Positions 10,103 to 19,024 of a stretch of 64,000 nt of DNA are shown here, in pieces. A program made the translations under genes and the position numbers. Numbering within the stretch: the stretch's first letter is position 1; each line of letters opens with the position of its first letter. Where the stretch lies: the NCBI RefSeq assembly GCF_020524005.1, contig NZ_JAIVKK010000008.1, positions 152,354 to 216,353 on the forward strand, written 5' to 3'. The stretch comes from Microbulbifer aggregans (lineage in GTDB: Bacteria > Pseudomonadota > Gammaproteobacteria > Pseudomonadales > Cellvibrionaceae). Below the pieces are notes generated by a model that was not told the DNA's origin, ran no database searches, and saw only the letters and a list, made by a program, of their open reading frames with translations.

Positions 10103-11577
10103 CGACACTGAAAACCCTCGTACAGGTAAAACTTCACCACCACTACGCCGACCTCGGCGAGCCGTTTGGCACCGCCCTGCCGCCGACCCCGCTGCAAAAT
10201 CCCCGCCTGGTGCACACCAATCCGGCCGTGCTCAGCCTGCTCGGCATCGATTCCGCTGAAGCAGACAATCCCCAGTGGGCACAGATTGCGAGTGGCGCGG
10301 TGTTGCTGTCCGGCAGCAAGCCTTTCGCCATGAAATACACCGGCCACCAGTTTGGCAGTTACAACCCGGACCTGGGCGATGGCCGCGCGCTGCTTTTGGG
10401 GGAAATCGAACACGACGGCCTGCGCTGGGACCTGCATTTGAAAGGTGCGGGCCAGACGCCCTATTCCCGCTTCGGCGATGGCCGCGCCGTATTGCGTTCC
10501 ACCATTCGTGAATACCTGGCGGGCGAAGCGCTTACTGCGCTGGGTATTCGCAGTACCCGCGCCCTGTGCCTGGTGGACAGCGAGGAGCCGGTGGCGCGGG
10601 AGAAGCTGGAAACCGGCGCGGCACTTATCCGGGTGGCGCGCAGCCATGTGCGCTTTGGGCACTTCGAATACCTGTTCTACACCCGCCAGCTGGAAGCACA
10701 GCGCAAGCTGGTGCAGTTTGTGTGCGAACAGTTCCTGCCGGACAGCACCGACAGTGATGCGCAGGCACAGGCGGAGGCGCTGCTGCGCTTCACCGTGGCC
10801 CGCAGCGCAGAGCTGGTAGCGGGCTGGCAATCGGTGGGGTTTGCCCACGGGGTGCTGAACACCGACAACATGTCGATCATCGGCGATACGTTTGATTTTG
10901 GTCCCTACGGATTTCTGGACGACTACGAGCCGGGGTTTATCTGTAATCACTCGGATCACACTGGCCGTTACGCATTTGATGCGCAGCCAGGGGTGGTGCT
11001 GTGGAACCTGAATGCGCTGGCTCATGCCTTTTCTGCCCTGCTGGATACGGAAACCCTGAAAGATTGTCTGGGTCAGTACCAGCCGCTGCTGATCGAGGCT
11101 TATGCGGAGCGTATGCGGGCAAAACTCGGACTGGAGATTGAGGATGAAGGCGATCAGCAGCTGAGTGCCGATCTGTTACAGCTGCTGGCGGACGGCCCGG
11201 TGGACTATACGCTGTTTTTCCGCGCCCTGAGCCGGTATTGCGGCGAGCGGCCGGCTTCCGCACTGGAAGCGCTGGTACCGCCCGCCCAGCACCCGGCCCT
11301 GGCGCACTGGCTGGATCATTACGACCACCGGCTGCAGAAAGAGACCCGCCCGAGCGGGTTGCGCAGCAAGGCGATGCTGCACACCAATCCCAAGTTCATT
11401 CTGCGCAATTATCTTGCCCAGCGGGTGATCGAGGCGGCAGAACAGGGAGACTATCAGCCGCTGGACGATTTCCTGACTCTGCTGCAAAGCCCTTTCGATG
11501 AGCACCCGGAGTTTGAGAGCTGGGCCGCCGCACCATCGGAGTCGGGGAAACATCTGCCGATCAGCTGTTCGTCCTAG
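10099..11577 (+). CDS. selO: SelO, protein adenylyltransferase pseudokinase
   Basis: SelO (YdiU) transfers AMP from ATP onto Ser/Thr/Tyr residues of proteins involved in redox homeostasis. The 492-residue product shows MKYTGHQFGSYNPDLGDGRA, HLKGAGQTPYSRFGDGRAVL and STIREYLAGEAL, then the catalytic block GFAHGVLNTDNMS with DFGPYGFLDDY. It ends in SCSS; bacterial SelO has cysteine at the position that is selenocysteine in animals. The start is the GTG overlapping the ppx stop (GTGA), which removes a 14-residue upstream extension and implies translational coupling to ppx. Confidence 0.93.
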   Translation: MTTLKTLVQVKLHHHYADLGEPFGTALPPTPLQNPRLVHTNPAVLSLLGIDSAEADNPQWAQIASGAVLLSGSKPFAMKYTGHQFGSYNPDLGDGRALLLGEIEHDGLRWDLHLKGAGQTPYSRFGDGRAVLRSTIREYLAGEALTALGIRSTRALCLVDSEEPVAREKLETGAALIRVARSHVRFGHFEYLFYTRQLEAQRKLVQFVCEQFLPDSTDSDAQAQAEALLRFTVARSAELVAGWQSVGFAHGVLNTDNMSIIGDTFDFGPYGFLDDYEPGFICNHSDHTGRYAFDAQPGVVLWNLNALAHAFSALLDTETLKDCLGQYQPLLIEAYAERMRAKLGLEIEDEGDQQLSADLLQLLADGPVDYTLFFRALSRYCGERPASALEALVPPAQHPALAHWLDHYDHRLQKETRPSGLRSKAMLHTNPKFILRNYLAQRVIEAAEQGDYQPLDDFLTLLQSPFDEHPEFESWAAAPSESGKHLPISCSS

Positions 11578-11691
11578 TCTCCTGCTGCCTCGTGGACGGC
11601 GCAGCAACTACACTGAAGCTGGACTCACGAGGCAGTATTTGACCAAGATTGATGATATGGTCACGCCCTATTTTCTGCGACGGATATCCCT

Positions 11692-12114
11692 ATGAAATTA
11701 CTTAGCAAAGCCTTTCTGATCGCCTGCGCCGGCCTGCTCTTTACCCAGTTCGCATTTGCGGATGTGGTGGGACGCTGGAAGACCATCGATGACGAGACCG
11801 GGGAGGCAAAATCCATCGTCGAGATTTACGAGAAAGACGGTAAATATTTTGGCCGCGTGGTGGATCTGTTGATGAAGCCAGACGATACCGTATGCGACAA
11901 GTGCCCCGGCAGCCGCAAGGGCCAGACGATTGTCGGCATGGATATCGTCACCAATATGGTGAAGAAAGGGGATGAGTTCGAGGGCGGCCAGATCCTCGAC
12001 CCGGTAAAGGGCAAGGTATACGACTGCAAGATGTGGGAAGAGGACGGCAACCTGATGGTGCGCGGCTATCTCGGTTTCTTCTACCGTACCCAGACCTGGT
12101 ATCCGGCCGAATAG
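11692..12114 (+). CDS. DUF2147 domain secreted protein
   Basis: The 140-residue product has a clear signal peptide (KLLSKAFLIACAGLLFTQFAFA) followed by DVVGRWKTIDDETGEAKSIV, the typical DUF2147 opening. Later parts include a C-x-x-C pair (CDKCPGS), ILDPVKGKVYDCKM and a lipocalin-like end RGYLGFFYRTQTWYP. The family is a small periplasmic beta-barrel of unknown ligand. A 10-base inverted repeat (11585-11594 with 11626-11635) lies in the leader region upstream. Confidence 0.88.
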   Translation: MKLLSKAFLIACAGLLFTQFAFADVVGRWKTIDDETGEAKSIVEIYEKDGKYFGRVVDLLMKPDDTVCDKCPGSRKGQTIVGMDIVTNMVKKGDEFEGGQILDPVKGKVYDCKMWEEDGNLMVRGYLGFFYRTQTWYPAE

Positions 12115-12166
12115 CGACTTCCCATACGGAGGCTCGAAGCCGGCCAGGTGGCGATCCTGCTACTGC

Positions 12167-12253
12167 GAGTTGTTTTGCGGGACACGCCGTAAACCCATCC
12201 ATGGGGGCTCGGCTGCGGCCATCCAGGCCGCAGACGGTCCCGCAAAACAACTC
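12167..12253. repeat. Composite palindromic repeat, copy 1
   Basis: A 17-base perfect inverted repeat (12167-12183 with 12237-12253) encloses a second hairpin, CTGCGGCC (12213-12220) with GGCCGCAG (12226-12233). Read on the minus strand, the inner part has a hairpin whose loop contains TGGAT, then GAGC, then GGATG followed closely by TTTACGGCG. The same order occurs at 54145-54270, where the outer arms are different. It is likely a dispersed intergenic repeat family. Confidence 0.65.
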
Positions 12254-12328
12254 CCAGTATCAGAACCTTCAATTCAAACTTCAGTGCGATTAATCCGATA
12301 AATAATCTGCACCGTGCTTAAACGCGAA

Positions 12329-12396
12329 AGCCTCTTGGTGGCCCTGTGCGGAACGATTGCCGACGAGGTTGTGGAGCACAGGGCCACCAAGAGGCT
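12329..12396. repeat. 21-base perfect inverted repeat
   Basis: Bases 12329-12349 pair perfectly with 12376-12396, leaving a 26-base loop. The stem is GC-rich, includes CTCTTGGTGGCCCTGTGC, and has no T-run on either side, so it is not an ordinary terminator. It could cruciform, form a very stable RNA hairpin at the convergent ends of the DUF2147 and emrB transcripts, or be the remnant of a small mobile repeat. Confidence 0.7.
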
Positions 12397-12410
12397 GCCA
12401 CTGCACTAGC

Positions 12411-12454
12411 TAAAACCACCCAGCTAAAACCACCTAAAACCACCTAAAACCACC
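12411..12454. repeat. TAAAACCACC tandem repeat
   Basis: Four copies of TAAAACCACC are present: one at 12411-12420, then after a CAGC break three directly adjacent copies at 12425-12454. It is short and sits just before the emrB stop codon. It looks like a simple slipped-strand repeat. Confidence 0.85.
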
Positions 12455-12476
12455 GAGCGACAACGCCAGCTGATAA

Positions 12477-14003
12477 CTAGCCCTTCCGATCCGGATTGGA
12501 AAGCAAAAACACCAGCGGCATCGCCGCGATATTGATCCACATCAGCATATAGAAATCGTTCACGTAAGCGATCTCCGCCGCCTGGCGGCTAACCTCCTGC
12601 ATCAACACACCCGGCAATGCCGACAGGCTGTCTGCCGCGGGCAAACCGTCCAGCAGGCCCGGCGGTATCTGCACCCGCTCACCCAGCTGCTGCTGGTTCA
12701 CCCACAGGTTGCGCGACAGCGCCGCCATCACGATAGACACACCAATACTACTGCCCAGGTTTCGCGACAGGCTGAACAGCGCCGTGGCTTCGCCCCGCAG
12801 GCGCGGTTCGAGTGTCACATAAGCCAGGGTTGAGATAGGTACAAACACCAACCCCAATCCAAGCCCCTGAACCAGGCCCGTGCGGATCAATTCTGCGCGG
12901 CTTACCTCAAGAGTGAACGCGGTCATTTCCCATAAGGAAAAAGAAATCAGAGCCATCCCCAGCAGGATCAGGTGGCGCGCATCGAAGCGCGTCATGAGTT
13001 TGCCTACCAGCATCATCGAAATCATGGTGCCGACACCTCGCGGCATCAGGACCAGTCCGGTAGTCACTACCGGGTAGCCCTTCCACTGCTGCAGGAAGGG
13101 CGGCAGCAGTGCCATGGTCGCCAGCAGGATGATGCCGACCACGAAGATGAACACCAGGCCCGAGGCATAGTTGCGGTCGCGGAACAGCTCTGGGGACAGG
13201 AACGGGTTCTGGGTTGTACGCGAGTGCACGACAAACAGGTAGAGACCCAGCCCGGCGGCAATGGCATACAGCTGGATTTCCAGCGCCTCGAACCAGTCCA
13301 CATGCTCACCGCGGTCCAGCAGCATCTGCAGGGCTCCTACAGCGAGGGCCAACATCGCGAAGCCGAAGCCGTCAAAGCGCTGCTTGCGGGTTTCACTCTC
13401 TGGTACGTACAGGTAAATCCCCAACAGCGAGAGAATTCCGAACGGCAGGTTGATGTAGAACACCCAGCGCCAGGAGTAGTATTCGGTGAGCCAGCCGCCG
13501 AGCGTCGGGCCGAGGATCGGGCCGATCATCACCCCCACGCCCCAGATACCCATGGCTGAGGCGTGTTTCTCTTTCGGGTAGATATCCAGCAGGGTAGCTT
13601 GCGAAAGCGGTACCAGCGAGGCGCCGAACACGCCCTGTAACAGGCGCCACAGGATCATTTCATTCAGACTGTTAGCCTGGCCGCACAACATGGAAGTAAG
13701 GGTAAAACCCGCTACCGACCACAGGAACACCTGGCGGCGGCCGAAACGCTGGGCGAGGAAGCCCACCGGTGGTGTCATGATCGCCGCGGCGACGATATAG
13801 GATGTCAGCACCCAGGTAACCTGGTCGCTGCTGGCACCGAGGCTGCCCTGCATATGCGGCAGGGCCACGTTGGCGATGGTGGTGTCCAGTACCTGAATAA
13901 TGGTGGCCAGCATAATGCTGACCGTGACCATCAACTCGCCGCCGGATGCCTTGGCCTGTGGTCCGGGTGCAGACAGCGCGCCGGGCTGTGTCGTCTGACT
14001 CAT
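12477..14003 (-). CDS. emrB: EmrB-type drug efflux transporter (MFS, DHA2 family)
   Basis: This 508-residue inner-membrane transporter has about 14 transmembrane segments and DHA2-family motifs: LDTTIANVALPHM in the first segment, GFLAQRFGRRQVFLWS (motif A), and GVGVMIGPILGPTLGGWL (motif C, antiporter signature). With EmrA and an outer-membrane TolC-like channel it expels hydrophobic drugs using the proton gradient. It is the last gene of an emrR-emrA-emrB operon, 51 bases after emrA. Substrates cannot be told from the sequence. Confidence 0.93.
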   Translation of the reverse strand: MSQTTQPGALSAPGPQAKASGGELMVTVSIMLATIIQVLDTTIANVALPHMQGSLGASSDQVTWVLTSYIVAAAIMTPPVGFLAQRFGRRQVFLWSVAGFTLTSMLCGQANSLNEMILWRLLQGVFGASLVPLSQATLLDIYPKEKHASAMGIWGVGVMIGPILGPTLGGWLTEYYSWRWVFYINLPFGILSLLGIYLYVPESETRKQRFDGFGFAMLALAVGALQMLLDRGEHVDWFEALEIQLYAIAAGLGLYLFVVHSRTTQNPFLSPELFRDRNYASGLVFIFVVGIILLATMALLPPFLQQWKGYPVVTTGLVLMPRGVGTMISMMLVGKLMTRFDARHLILLGMALISFSLWEMTAFTLEVSRAELIRTGLVQGLGLGLVFVPISTLAYVTLEPRLRGEATALFSLSRNLGSSIGVSIVMAALSRNLWVNQQQLGERVQIPPGLLDGLPAADSLSALPGVLMQEVSRQAAEIAYVNDFYMLMWINIAAMPLVFLLSNPDRKG

Positions 14004-14054
14004 GTGCGCGGTGTCCTTTTGCTGTACACGCTCGCGAACAACTCGGGGAACAAC

Positions 14055-15122
14055 TTAAAGTACAACGCGGCTTGCCTCAGCATCATCGCTGCGGGCGGAG
14101 ACCAGCTTGTTGTCTTCCGTGGTATCGATGGACACTTCCGCGCTCATGCCTGCGCGCAATACCGGCGCGTCTTCCGCAGGCAACAGGCGCAGACGCACCG
14201 GTACCCGCTGCACCACTTTCACCCAGTTGCCGCTGGCGTTCTGGGGCGGGATCAACGCGAACTCGCTGCCACTGGCCGCACTCAGGCTCTCAACCAGCGC
14301 CTGGAATTTCACTCCCGGATAGGCGTCAACGGTAACCAGGGCCTGCTGGCCCGCGCGCACTTTTTCCAGTTGGGTTTCCTTCAGGTTGGCTTCCACCCAC
14401 ATGTTTTCGGTGCTGAGCATGCTGACCACTGCCAGCCCGGCTGGTGCCATTTCGCCGACCTGTGGGGCCTCGTTGGCAATCATGCCGGATACCGGCGCGG
14501 CGATCCGGGTGCGCGACAGCTGGTAGCGCGCCTTATCGAGCTTCGCCTGCGCCACTTTTACATCCGCCTGCTGCTCCGGTGGCACCTGGGAACTGCCGCC
14601 CAGTTCTGCACGCAGGCTGGCAAGTTTTTCGGTATTAATCGCGATCTTGGCGCGCGCCTGGTCCAGCTTCTGGCGGGATTCGTCCAGCTGGGACTCGGAC
14701 AGCGCTACCTTACCGAGCTTTTCATTGCGCTCCAGCTGGCGGCGGTAGAAGTCGGCATCGGTCTGCGCCTGGTGCAGCTCCGCCTCGGCTTCGGCGTAAT
14801 CCGCCTGGCGCGCCTGGATCTGGTTTTTCACCTGGGCCAGGTGGCCTTCGGCCTCGGCCACAGCGAGCTGAAACGGGGTGGCATCCAGCTGTACCAGCAG
14901 GTCCCCTTTGTTCACATGCTGATTGGCACGCACCGCCACTTCGGCGATCACGCCACTCACTTCCGGCGCCAGGGAGACCTTATCCGCTTTCACGTAGGCA
15001 TTCTCCGTGTGTACGCTGCTGCCGCCCCCGATCAGGCACCAGCTGGCAACGGCCCCCGCAACCACGATACCCAGTGCAAATCCCATGCGTCGGGTCTTCA
15101 GTTTTTCCAGAACCTTAGCCAC
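14055..15122 (-). CDS. emrA: EmrA-type periplasmic adaptor (HlyD family)
   Basis: The 355-residue adaptor has one N-terminal membrane anchor (MGFALGIVVAGAVASWCLIGG), a lipoyl-like half beginning AYVKADKVSLAPEVSGVIAEV, a long helical hairpin (about residues 90-190), and the second lipoyl half with RTRIAAPVSGMIANEAPQVG. It bridges EmrB to an outer-membrane channel. Its start overlaps the end of the MarR gene by eight bases, which implies coupled translation. No outer-membrane TolC partner is encoded here. Confidence 0.93.
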   Translation of the reverse strand: MAKVLEKLKTRRMGFALGIVVAGAVASWCLIGGGSSVHTENAYVKADKVSLAPEVSGVIAEVAVRANQHVNKGDLLVQLDATPFQLAVAEAEGHLAQVKNQIQARQADYAEAEAELHQAQTDADFYRRQLERNEKLGKVALSESQLDESRQKLDQARAKIAINTEKLASLRAELGGSSQVPPEQQADVKVAQAKLDKARYQLSRTRIAAPVSGMIANEAPQVGEMAPAGLAVVSMLSTENMWVEANLKETQLEKVRAGQQALVTVDAYPGVKFQALVESLSAASGSEFALIPPQNASGNWVKVVQRVPVRLRLLPAEDAPVLRAGMSAEVSIDTTEDNKLVSARSDDAEASRVVL

Positions 15123-15564
15123 TCACGATCTCCTCACGGCCCAGGTTTTCGCGAACCCGGCTCAGTAAATTCAGTAATTGCAGTTGCTCTTCCATCGAAA
15201 TCCCCACCAGTGCCTGGCTGCGCACTTCCTGGGCGAGGCCCCGTAGCGTCTCCAGTACCGGTTCGGCGGCCCCGGTAAGGAATACGCGGAAACAGCGCCG
15301 GTCCTGGGGATCCTGGCGGCGTTCTACCAAGCCCTCTCCTTCAAGCAGGTCGAGCTGGCGGGTCAGGCTGATGGGCGCCACGTCCATACGCTCAGCCAGC
15401 TCCGTCTGCTTCATGCCCTGGTCCTTGTTCAGGATCCAGAGCACCTGCCAGCGGGAGCGGGTGAGTCCGTGAGACTTCGCCTTGCGGTCGAAATTGCGTT
15501 TTAACAGGCGCGCAGCACCATGGAGTTCGAACCCCAGCTGCGCAGTAGCATCGGTTTTATTCAC
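15115..15564 (-). CDS. MarR family repressor (EmrR/MprA-like)
   Basis: This 149-residue winged-helix regulator has the MarR order: helix with FELHGAARLLKRNFDRKA, recognition region LTRSRWQVLWILNKDQGMKQTELAERMDVAPISLTRQLDLLEGEGLV, and wing RRQDPQDRRCFRVFLT. Being first in the emr operon, it most likely represses its own operon and releases when a drug or phenolic ligand binds. The start codon is GTG with no strong ribosome site. A set of alternating half-sites lies 35 bases upstream. Confidence 0.9.
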   Translation of the reverse strand: MNKTDATAQLGFELHGAARLLKRNFDRKAKSHGLTRSRWQVLWILNKDQGMKQTELAERMDVAPISLTRQLDLLEGEGLVERRQDPQDRRCFRVFLTGAAEPVLETLRGLAQEVRSQALVGISMEEQLQLLNLLSRVRENLGREEIVSG

Positions 15565-15598
15565 AGAACAACTTTATTGTCAGGCTTGTTTTAAGGGC

Positions 15599-15618
15599 GC
15601 TTATTGTAAGCTTGCTTA
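15599..15618. promoter_or_regulatory. Candidate operator of the emr operon
   Basis: Three alternating half-sites, GCTTA (15599-15603), TAAGC (15607-15611) and GCTTA (15614-15618), make two overlapping perfect palindromes with 3- and 2-base spacers. They lie 35-54 bases upstream of the MarR-type gene, where a self-repressing operator is expected. Binding is an inference. Confidence 0.5.
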
Positions 15619-15730
15619 TGATTTTCGCAAGGGGGTCTCGGTGATGACAGGCCTGTCGAGGGGGCCGGCGGGACTGGGGCGAAGGTATCAGGGGTGTCGG
15701 GGATATCGGGGATAAAGGCAGGCAACAAAA

Positions 15731-15758
15731 AAAGGGCCGGCAAAGCCGGCCCTTTTTT
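15731..15758. terminator. Terminator downstream of the DUF1329 gene
   Basis: AAAGGGCCGGC (15731-15741) pairs with GCCGGCCCTTT (15745-15755) across an AAA loop, with A- and T-runs on both sides. It is therefore active-looking in both directions. On the minus strand it follows the end of the DUF1302-DUF1329 operon. Confidence 0.88.
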
Positions 15759-15791
15759 GTTTTTGGACGTTGTCCGGGCTAGCGCCCCGGA

Positions 15792-17171
15792 TCAGCGACC
15801 GATACGGCGCAGTGCCGCAGAGGAGAAGTCGCGGCGATTGACCTTGCTGCCCCACTCCATGAACTTCGGCTCTTCGTTGGCCAGGCCGGTTACCAGGTAG
15901 CGGCCGGAATCCAGGTCGTGGAATACCTCTGCAGACATCCACGGCGTGCCCACGTCGTAGAACATGACGTTGTGGCCTTCACCCACGCGCCACAGGTTGC
16001 CACGGCCGTCGTAGTGATCGACGACAGAAACGCCCCAGGTGTCTTCGTCCAGGAACATGGTGCGCTTGGCGTAGATGTGGCGCTCACCTTCTTTCAGGGT
16101 CGCTTCCACTTCCCATACGCGGTGCAGTTCGTAGCGCAGGTACTCCGGGTTCAGGTGGCCCGCCTGTACGATATCGTCGTAGCCCAGTGAGGTGTCCATC
16201 AGCTTGTAATCGTTGTACGGGATGTACATCTCTTTCTTGCCGATGAGTTTCCACTCGTATTTGTCCGGGGCACCGTTGTACATATCCAGGTTGTCGGCGG
16301 TACGCAGACCGTCAACGCCCTCTGCCGGGCCGTCGTAGGCGACGTTAGGCGCGCGGCGAACACGGCGCTGGCCAGCGTTGTACACCCATGCACGACGGGC
16401 TTCCTTCACCTGGTCCACAGTCTCGTGTACCAGCAGGGCTGTACCAGTCAGACGCGCTGGCGCGGTGATCTGCTGCAGGTAATAGAAGAGTACGTTGTCG
16501 TCACCCTTGGCATCGCGGCCGCCCTGGAGGAATTCCGGCCATACCAGCTGGTCGGTGAATTTGACCGGCACAAAGGAGCCATCAGCCTGCACCGGGATCG
16601 CGGTGGTGTTGCGGATCGCGGAACCGCCGCGGTAGCGGGTGATGTGGTTCCACACCACTTCCAGCGCGCTCTCCGGCATCGGGAACGGGATCACGGTGTC
16701 GAAATTGGTCACACCATTACCGCCGGAAACCAGCTCGGCATTGACCGCGTTCTTCTTCACCACGTCGTACAGAGACTCCGGGTACGCTGCGGTACGGCGG
16801 GTCTGATACACCGGCATACGGTATTCCGGGTACTTCTTGAACATGGCGATCTGGCCCGGGCTCAGTTTGTCTTTGTACTGGGCCAGGTTTTCATTGGTGA
16901 TTTCGAACAGCGGCTTGTCTTCCGGGAAAGGGTTCACCGGACGGCCGGGATCGCTATTGCCCTTCGCCACTTCACCGCCACTGATCAGGCCGCCGGTCCA
17001 CGCCGGGATAGAGCCATCCGCATTGCCCGCTTTCACCGCGCCCAGCGGGGTCAGGGAGTCGCCCAGTTTGGCCGCGTCCTGCTCGGAAACCTTGGCGAAT
17101 GCATTGCCGCCCATCAGGGATACCAGCAGCAGTGCCGCAGTGGTCATTTTCTTGTTCATGGTTGATTTCAT
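15792..17171 (-). CDS. DUF1329 domain periplasmic/outer-membrane protein
   Basis: The 459-residue product has a signal peptide (KKMTTAALLLVSLMGGNAFA) and the DUF1329 opening VSEQDAAKLGDSLTPLGAVKAGN with IPAWTGGL. The fold is related to the LolA/LolB-like lipid-carrying barrels, so lipid or hydrophobic-ligand handling is plausible but not shown. AGAGGTAG precedes the ATG at 17171. It follows the DUF1302 gene by 11 bases and forms an operon with it; this pair regularly occurs with YCF48-like and RND genes, as seen nearby. Confidence 0.9.
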   Translation of the reverse strand: MKSTMNKKMTTAALLLVSLMGGNAFAKVSEQDAAKLGDSLTPLGAVKAGNADGSIPAWTGGLISGGEVAKGNSDPGRPVNPFPEDKPLFEITNENLAQYKDKLSPGQIAMFKKYPEYRMPVYQTRRTAAYPESLYDVVKKNAVNAELVSGGNGVTNFDTVIPFPMPESALEVVWNHITRYRGGSAIRNTTAIPVQADGSFVPVKFTDQLVWPEFLQGGRDAKGDDNVLFYYLQQITAPARLTGTALLVHETVDQVKEARRAWVYNAGQRRVRRAPNVAYDGPAEGVDGLRTADNLDMYNGAPDKYEWKLIGKKEMYIPYNDYKLMDTSLGYDDIVQAGHLNPEYLRYELHRVWEVEATLKEGERHIYAKRTMFLDEDTWGVSVVDHYDGRGNLWRVGEGHNVMFYDVGTPWMSAEVFHDLDSGRYLVTGLANEEPKFMEWGSKVNRRDFSSAALRRIGR

Positions 17172-17182
17172 ATCGCTACCTC

Positions 17183-19024
17183 TTAGTAGGAAACTTTGAA
17201 GCTCAGGGAAACGAAATCCTTGTCTTCCAGAATGTTGTGGCTGCCGCCGTCAAACGCGGTGTAACCCAGGCTGGCGCTGTACTTCATCTTGTACACCGCT
17301 TCCACAGACAGGCCCAGGGACTTGGCGCCCTCGTGGAACTGCTGACCCGGCTCTGCGGAGTAGCCTTCCACGTCGTGGGACCAGGCCAGGGTCGGGTTCA
17401 GGGAAATACCGGCGAACACGTTCGGGTACTGCAGCGCGGCACGCGCGCGGTAACCCCACGCGGTATCGGTAACAAAGCCTTCAGAGCTGCAGTCGCCGTC
17501 GATCTGGCCAGCGGCTACCAGGTTGGTACAGTTCAGGCCATTGCCAAGGTCGAAGTCGCCGAGGCCGAATACGGTGTTGCGGCCGTAGCGCTGGTCGGAG
17601 TCTTCGACACCATCCAGCATGGACACACCGACTTCACCGATCAGCGCCAGGCGCGATGCACCCAGTACGCGGTCGAAGAACTTGATCGCAGTAACCTGCA
17701 GCTGGGTCTGGTCGAAGGTGTCGTAACCCTGAATCACCTCACCGTAACCAACCTCGTTCACGCGGTTGGTAAAGGCAAAGATCGGGTTTTCCGAAAGCGC
17801 ACCATTGAGGATGTCGGAACCGTTGATCTGCAGCGGGGTATCCGGCTTGTAGGACAGTTCACCGGACAGCGCCACGCCGGCCACGTTGGTGGCGAAGCTC
17901 AGGCCATACACCTTCAGGTCTTCCGGGAAGCTGACCACGTAGCCCGGGTTATACGCAGAGAGCGCACCAGCTTCCGGGTGAGACGAAGGCACGAAGATCG
18001 GGGCACCTTCTCCGACAACTGCGGGGATGGTGGTTCGAATCGCACTAACGTACGGCACGCGCGAGTGGATGTTCATGAAGTAAGCACCGAACTCGGTATC
18101 GTTCAGTGCAGCGGCGTAGTAGCGCGCGGCGAAACCGTACTGGCCACCGTCTTCCGGCTCCATATCGTCCTGGCGCTCAGCGTAGTAACCCAGCTGTACC
18201 GCCAACGGATCTGGTACCCCGATGGTTACGCGATTACAACCATCCGCGGCATAGTCGGTGGAGGAGAAATAGGTACCACAGCCTTCGAGCTGGGTTTTCT
18301 CCCACTCGTACTGGTAAAAACCTTCAACGCTCAGGTTTTCGGTCACGCCGGCATTGAAGTACGCCATGCCCACTGGCAGCAGGCCTTCTTTCAGTTCCGC
18401 GCCCGGGCGGCGGAAAGCGCTCACATCCACAGGGTTGATGGCGTTGATGCCACCCTGGATAAAGGTACTCTCACCCCAGCTCAGCACCTGACGACCAAGG
18501 CGGAGGCTGACCGGCATCTCGGCGATGTCGGTGTCCAGGTAGGTGTAGGCATCCAGCAGCGCAACACCGGAGAATTTGGCGAATTCGGAAAAGCCTTCAT
18601 CGGACAGCGGCGCGCCGGAGGCATAGTCATTGGAATTGGTACCGTGCGGACGGTTTTCGTCTTTTAGCTCTTTGTCGTTCCAGTACTTAACACGCATGAA
18701 CACGCCGAAATTGTCTTTCGACAGTTCGATATCGTGAACGCCTTTGATGATCTTCGAGAAAGTCTCGCCTTGTTCGAAGTTCAGGTTGCCGTCGTCGGTG
18801 GTGCTGGTGAAGCCCTCGCCGCCGTTGAGGTAACCGATAAAGCGTGGATCCGCGTCTTTCAGACGCCAGCTTGCGCCGACGTCCAGCTGTGAAGTAACAC
18901 GCAGCGCAATGCCGTCATCTTCACCAAAGTAGTATTCCGCCGCGTGGGCCGGTGCGAGCGCACCACCGATTGCCAGGGCAATCAGGGCACGTTTGAAACT
19001 GGATAAATTTATTGTTTTCGGCAT
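17183..19024 (-). CDS. DUF1302 outer-membrane beta-barrel-like protein
   Basis: The 613-residue product has a signal peptide (FKRALIALAIGGALAPAHA) and then AEYYFGEDDGIALRVTSQLDVGASWR, the DUF1302 opening. Other family-like stretches are PVSLRLGRQVLSWGESTFIQGG and NAINPVDVSAFRRPG. Alternating polar/hydrophobic strands and the C-terminal DKDFVSLSFKVSY with a final aromatic residue suggest an outer-membrane barrel. The start at 19024 has GGGAGAG upstream; the frame extends further but without a signal. It is the first gene of the DUF1302-DUF1329 operon. Confidence 0.9.
   Translation of the reverse strand: MPKTINLSSFKRALIALAIGGALAPAHAAEYYFGEDDGIALRVTSQLDVGASWRLKDADPRFIGYLNGGEGFTSTTDDGNLNFEQGETFSKIIKGVHDIELSKDNFGVFMRVKYWNDKELKDENRPHGTNSNDYASGAPLSDEGFSEFAKFSGVALLDAYTYLDTDIAEMPVSLRLGRQVLSWGESTFIQGGINAINPVDVSAFRRPGAELKEGLLPVGMAYFNAGVTENLSVEGFYQYEWEKTQLEGCGTYFSSTDYAADGCNRVTIGVPDPLAVQLGYYAERQDDMEPEDGGQYGFAARYYAAALNDTEFGAYFMNIHSRVPYVSAIRTTIPAVVGEGAPIFVPSSHPEAGALSAYNPGYVVSFPEDLKVYGLSFATNVAGVALSGELSYKPDTPLQINGSDILNGALSENPIFAFTNRVNEVGYGEVIQGYDTFDQTQLQVTAIKFFDRVLGASRLALIGEVGVSMLDGVEDSDQRYGRNTVFGLGDFDLGNGLNCTNLVAAGQIDGDCSSEGFVTDTAWGYRARAALQYPNVFAGISLNPTLAWSHDVEGYSAEPGQQFHEGAKSLGLSVEAVYKMKYSASLGYTAFDGGSHNILEDKDFVSLSFKVSY

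Larger units (their letters stand above)
12115..12476. other. Gene-free spacer dominated by inverted and tandem repeats
   Basis: No convincing gene is seen in these 362 bases. They hold a composite stem-loop element (12167-12253), a 21-base perfect inverted repeat (12329-12396) and a short tandem repeat (12411-12454), each listed separately. The spacer lies between the end of the DUF2147 gene and the end of emrB, which converge. Confidence 0.7.

Noticed and set aside
10099..11577. SelO as a true selenoprotein
   Set aside because: The penultimate residues are encoded by normal TGT for Cys, with no in-frame TGA and no need for selenocysteine insertion.
12411..12454. TAAAACCACC repeats as a CRISPR array
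   Set aside because: Repeats are 10 bases and directly adjacent, with no spacers and no cas genes.
13854..15278. 474-codon open frame opposite emrA
   Set aside because: It spans parts of three coding genes antisense and has no signal or motifs.
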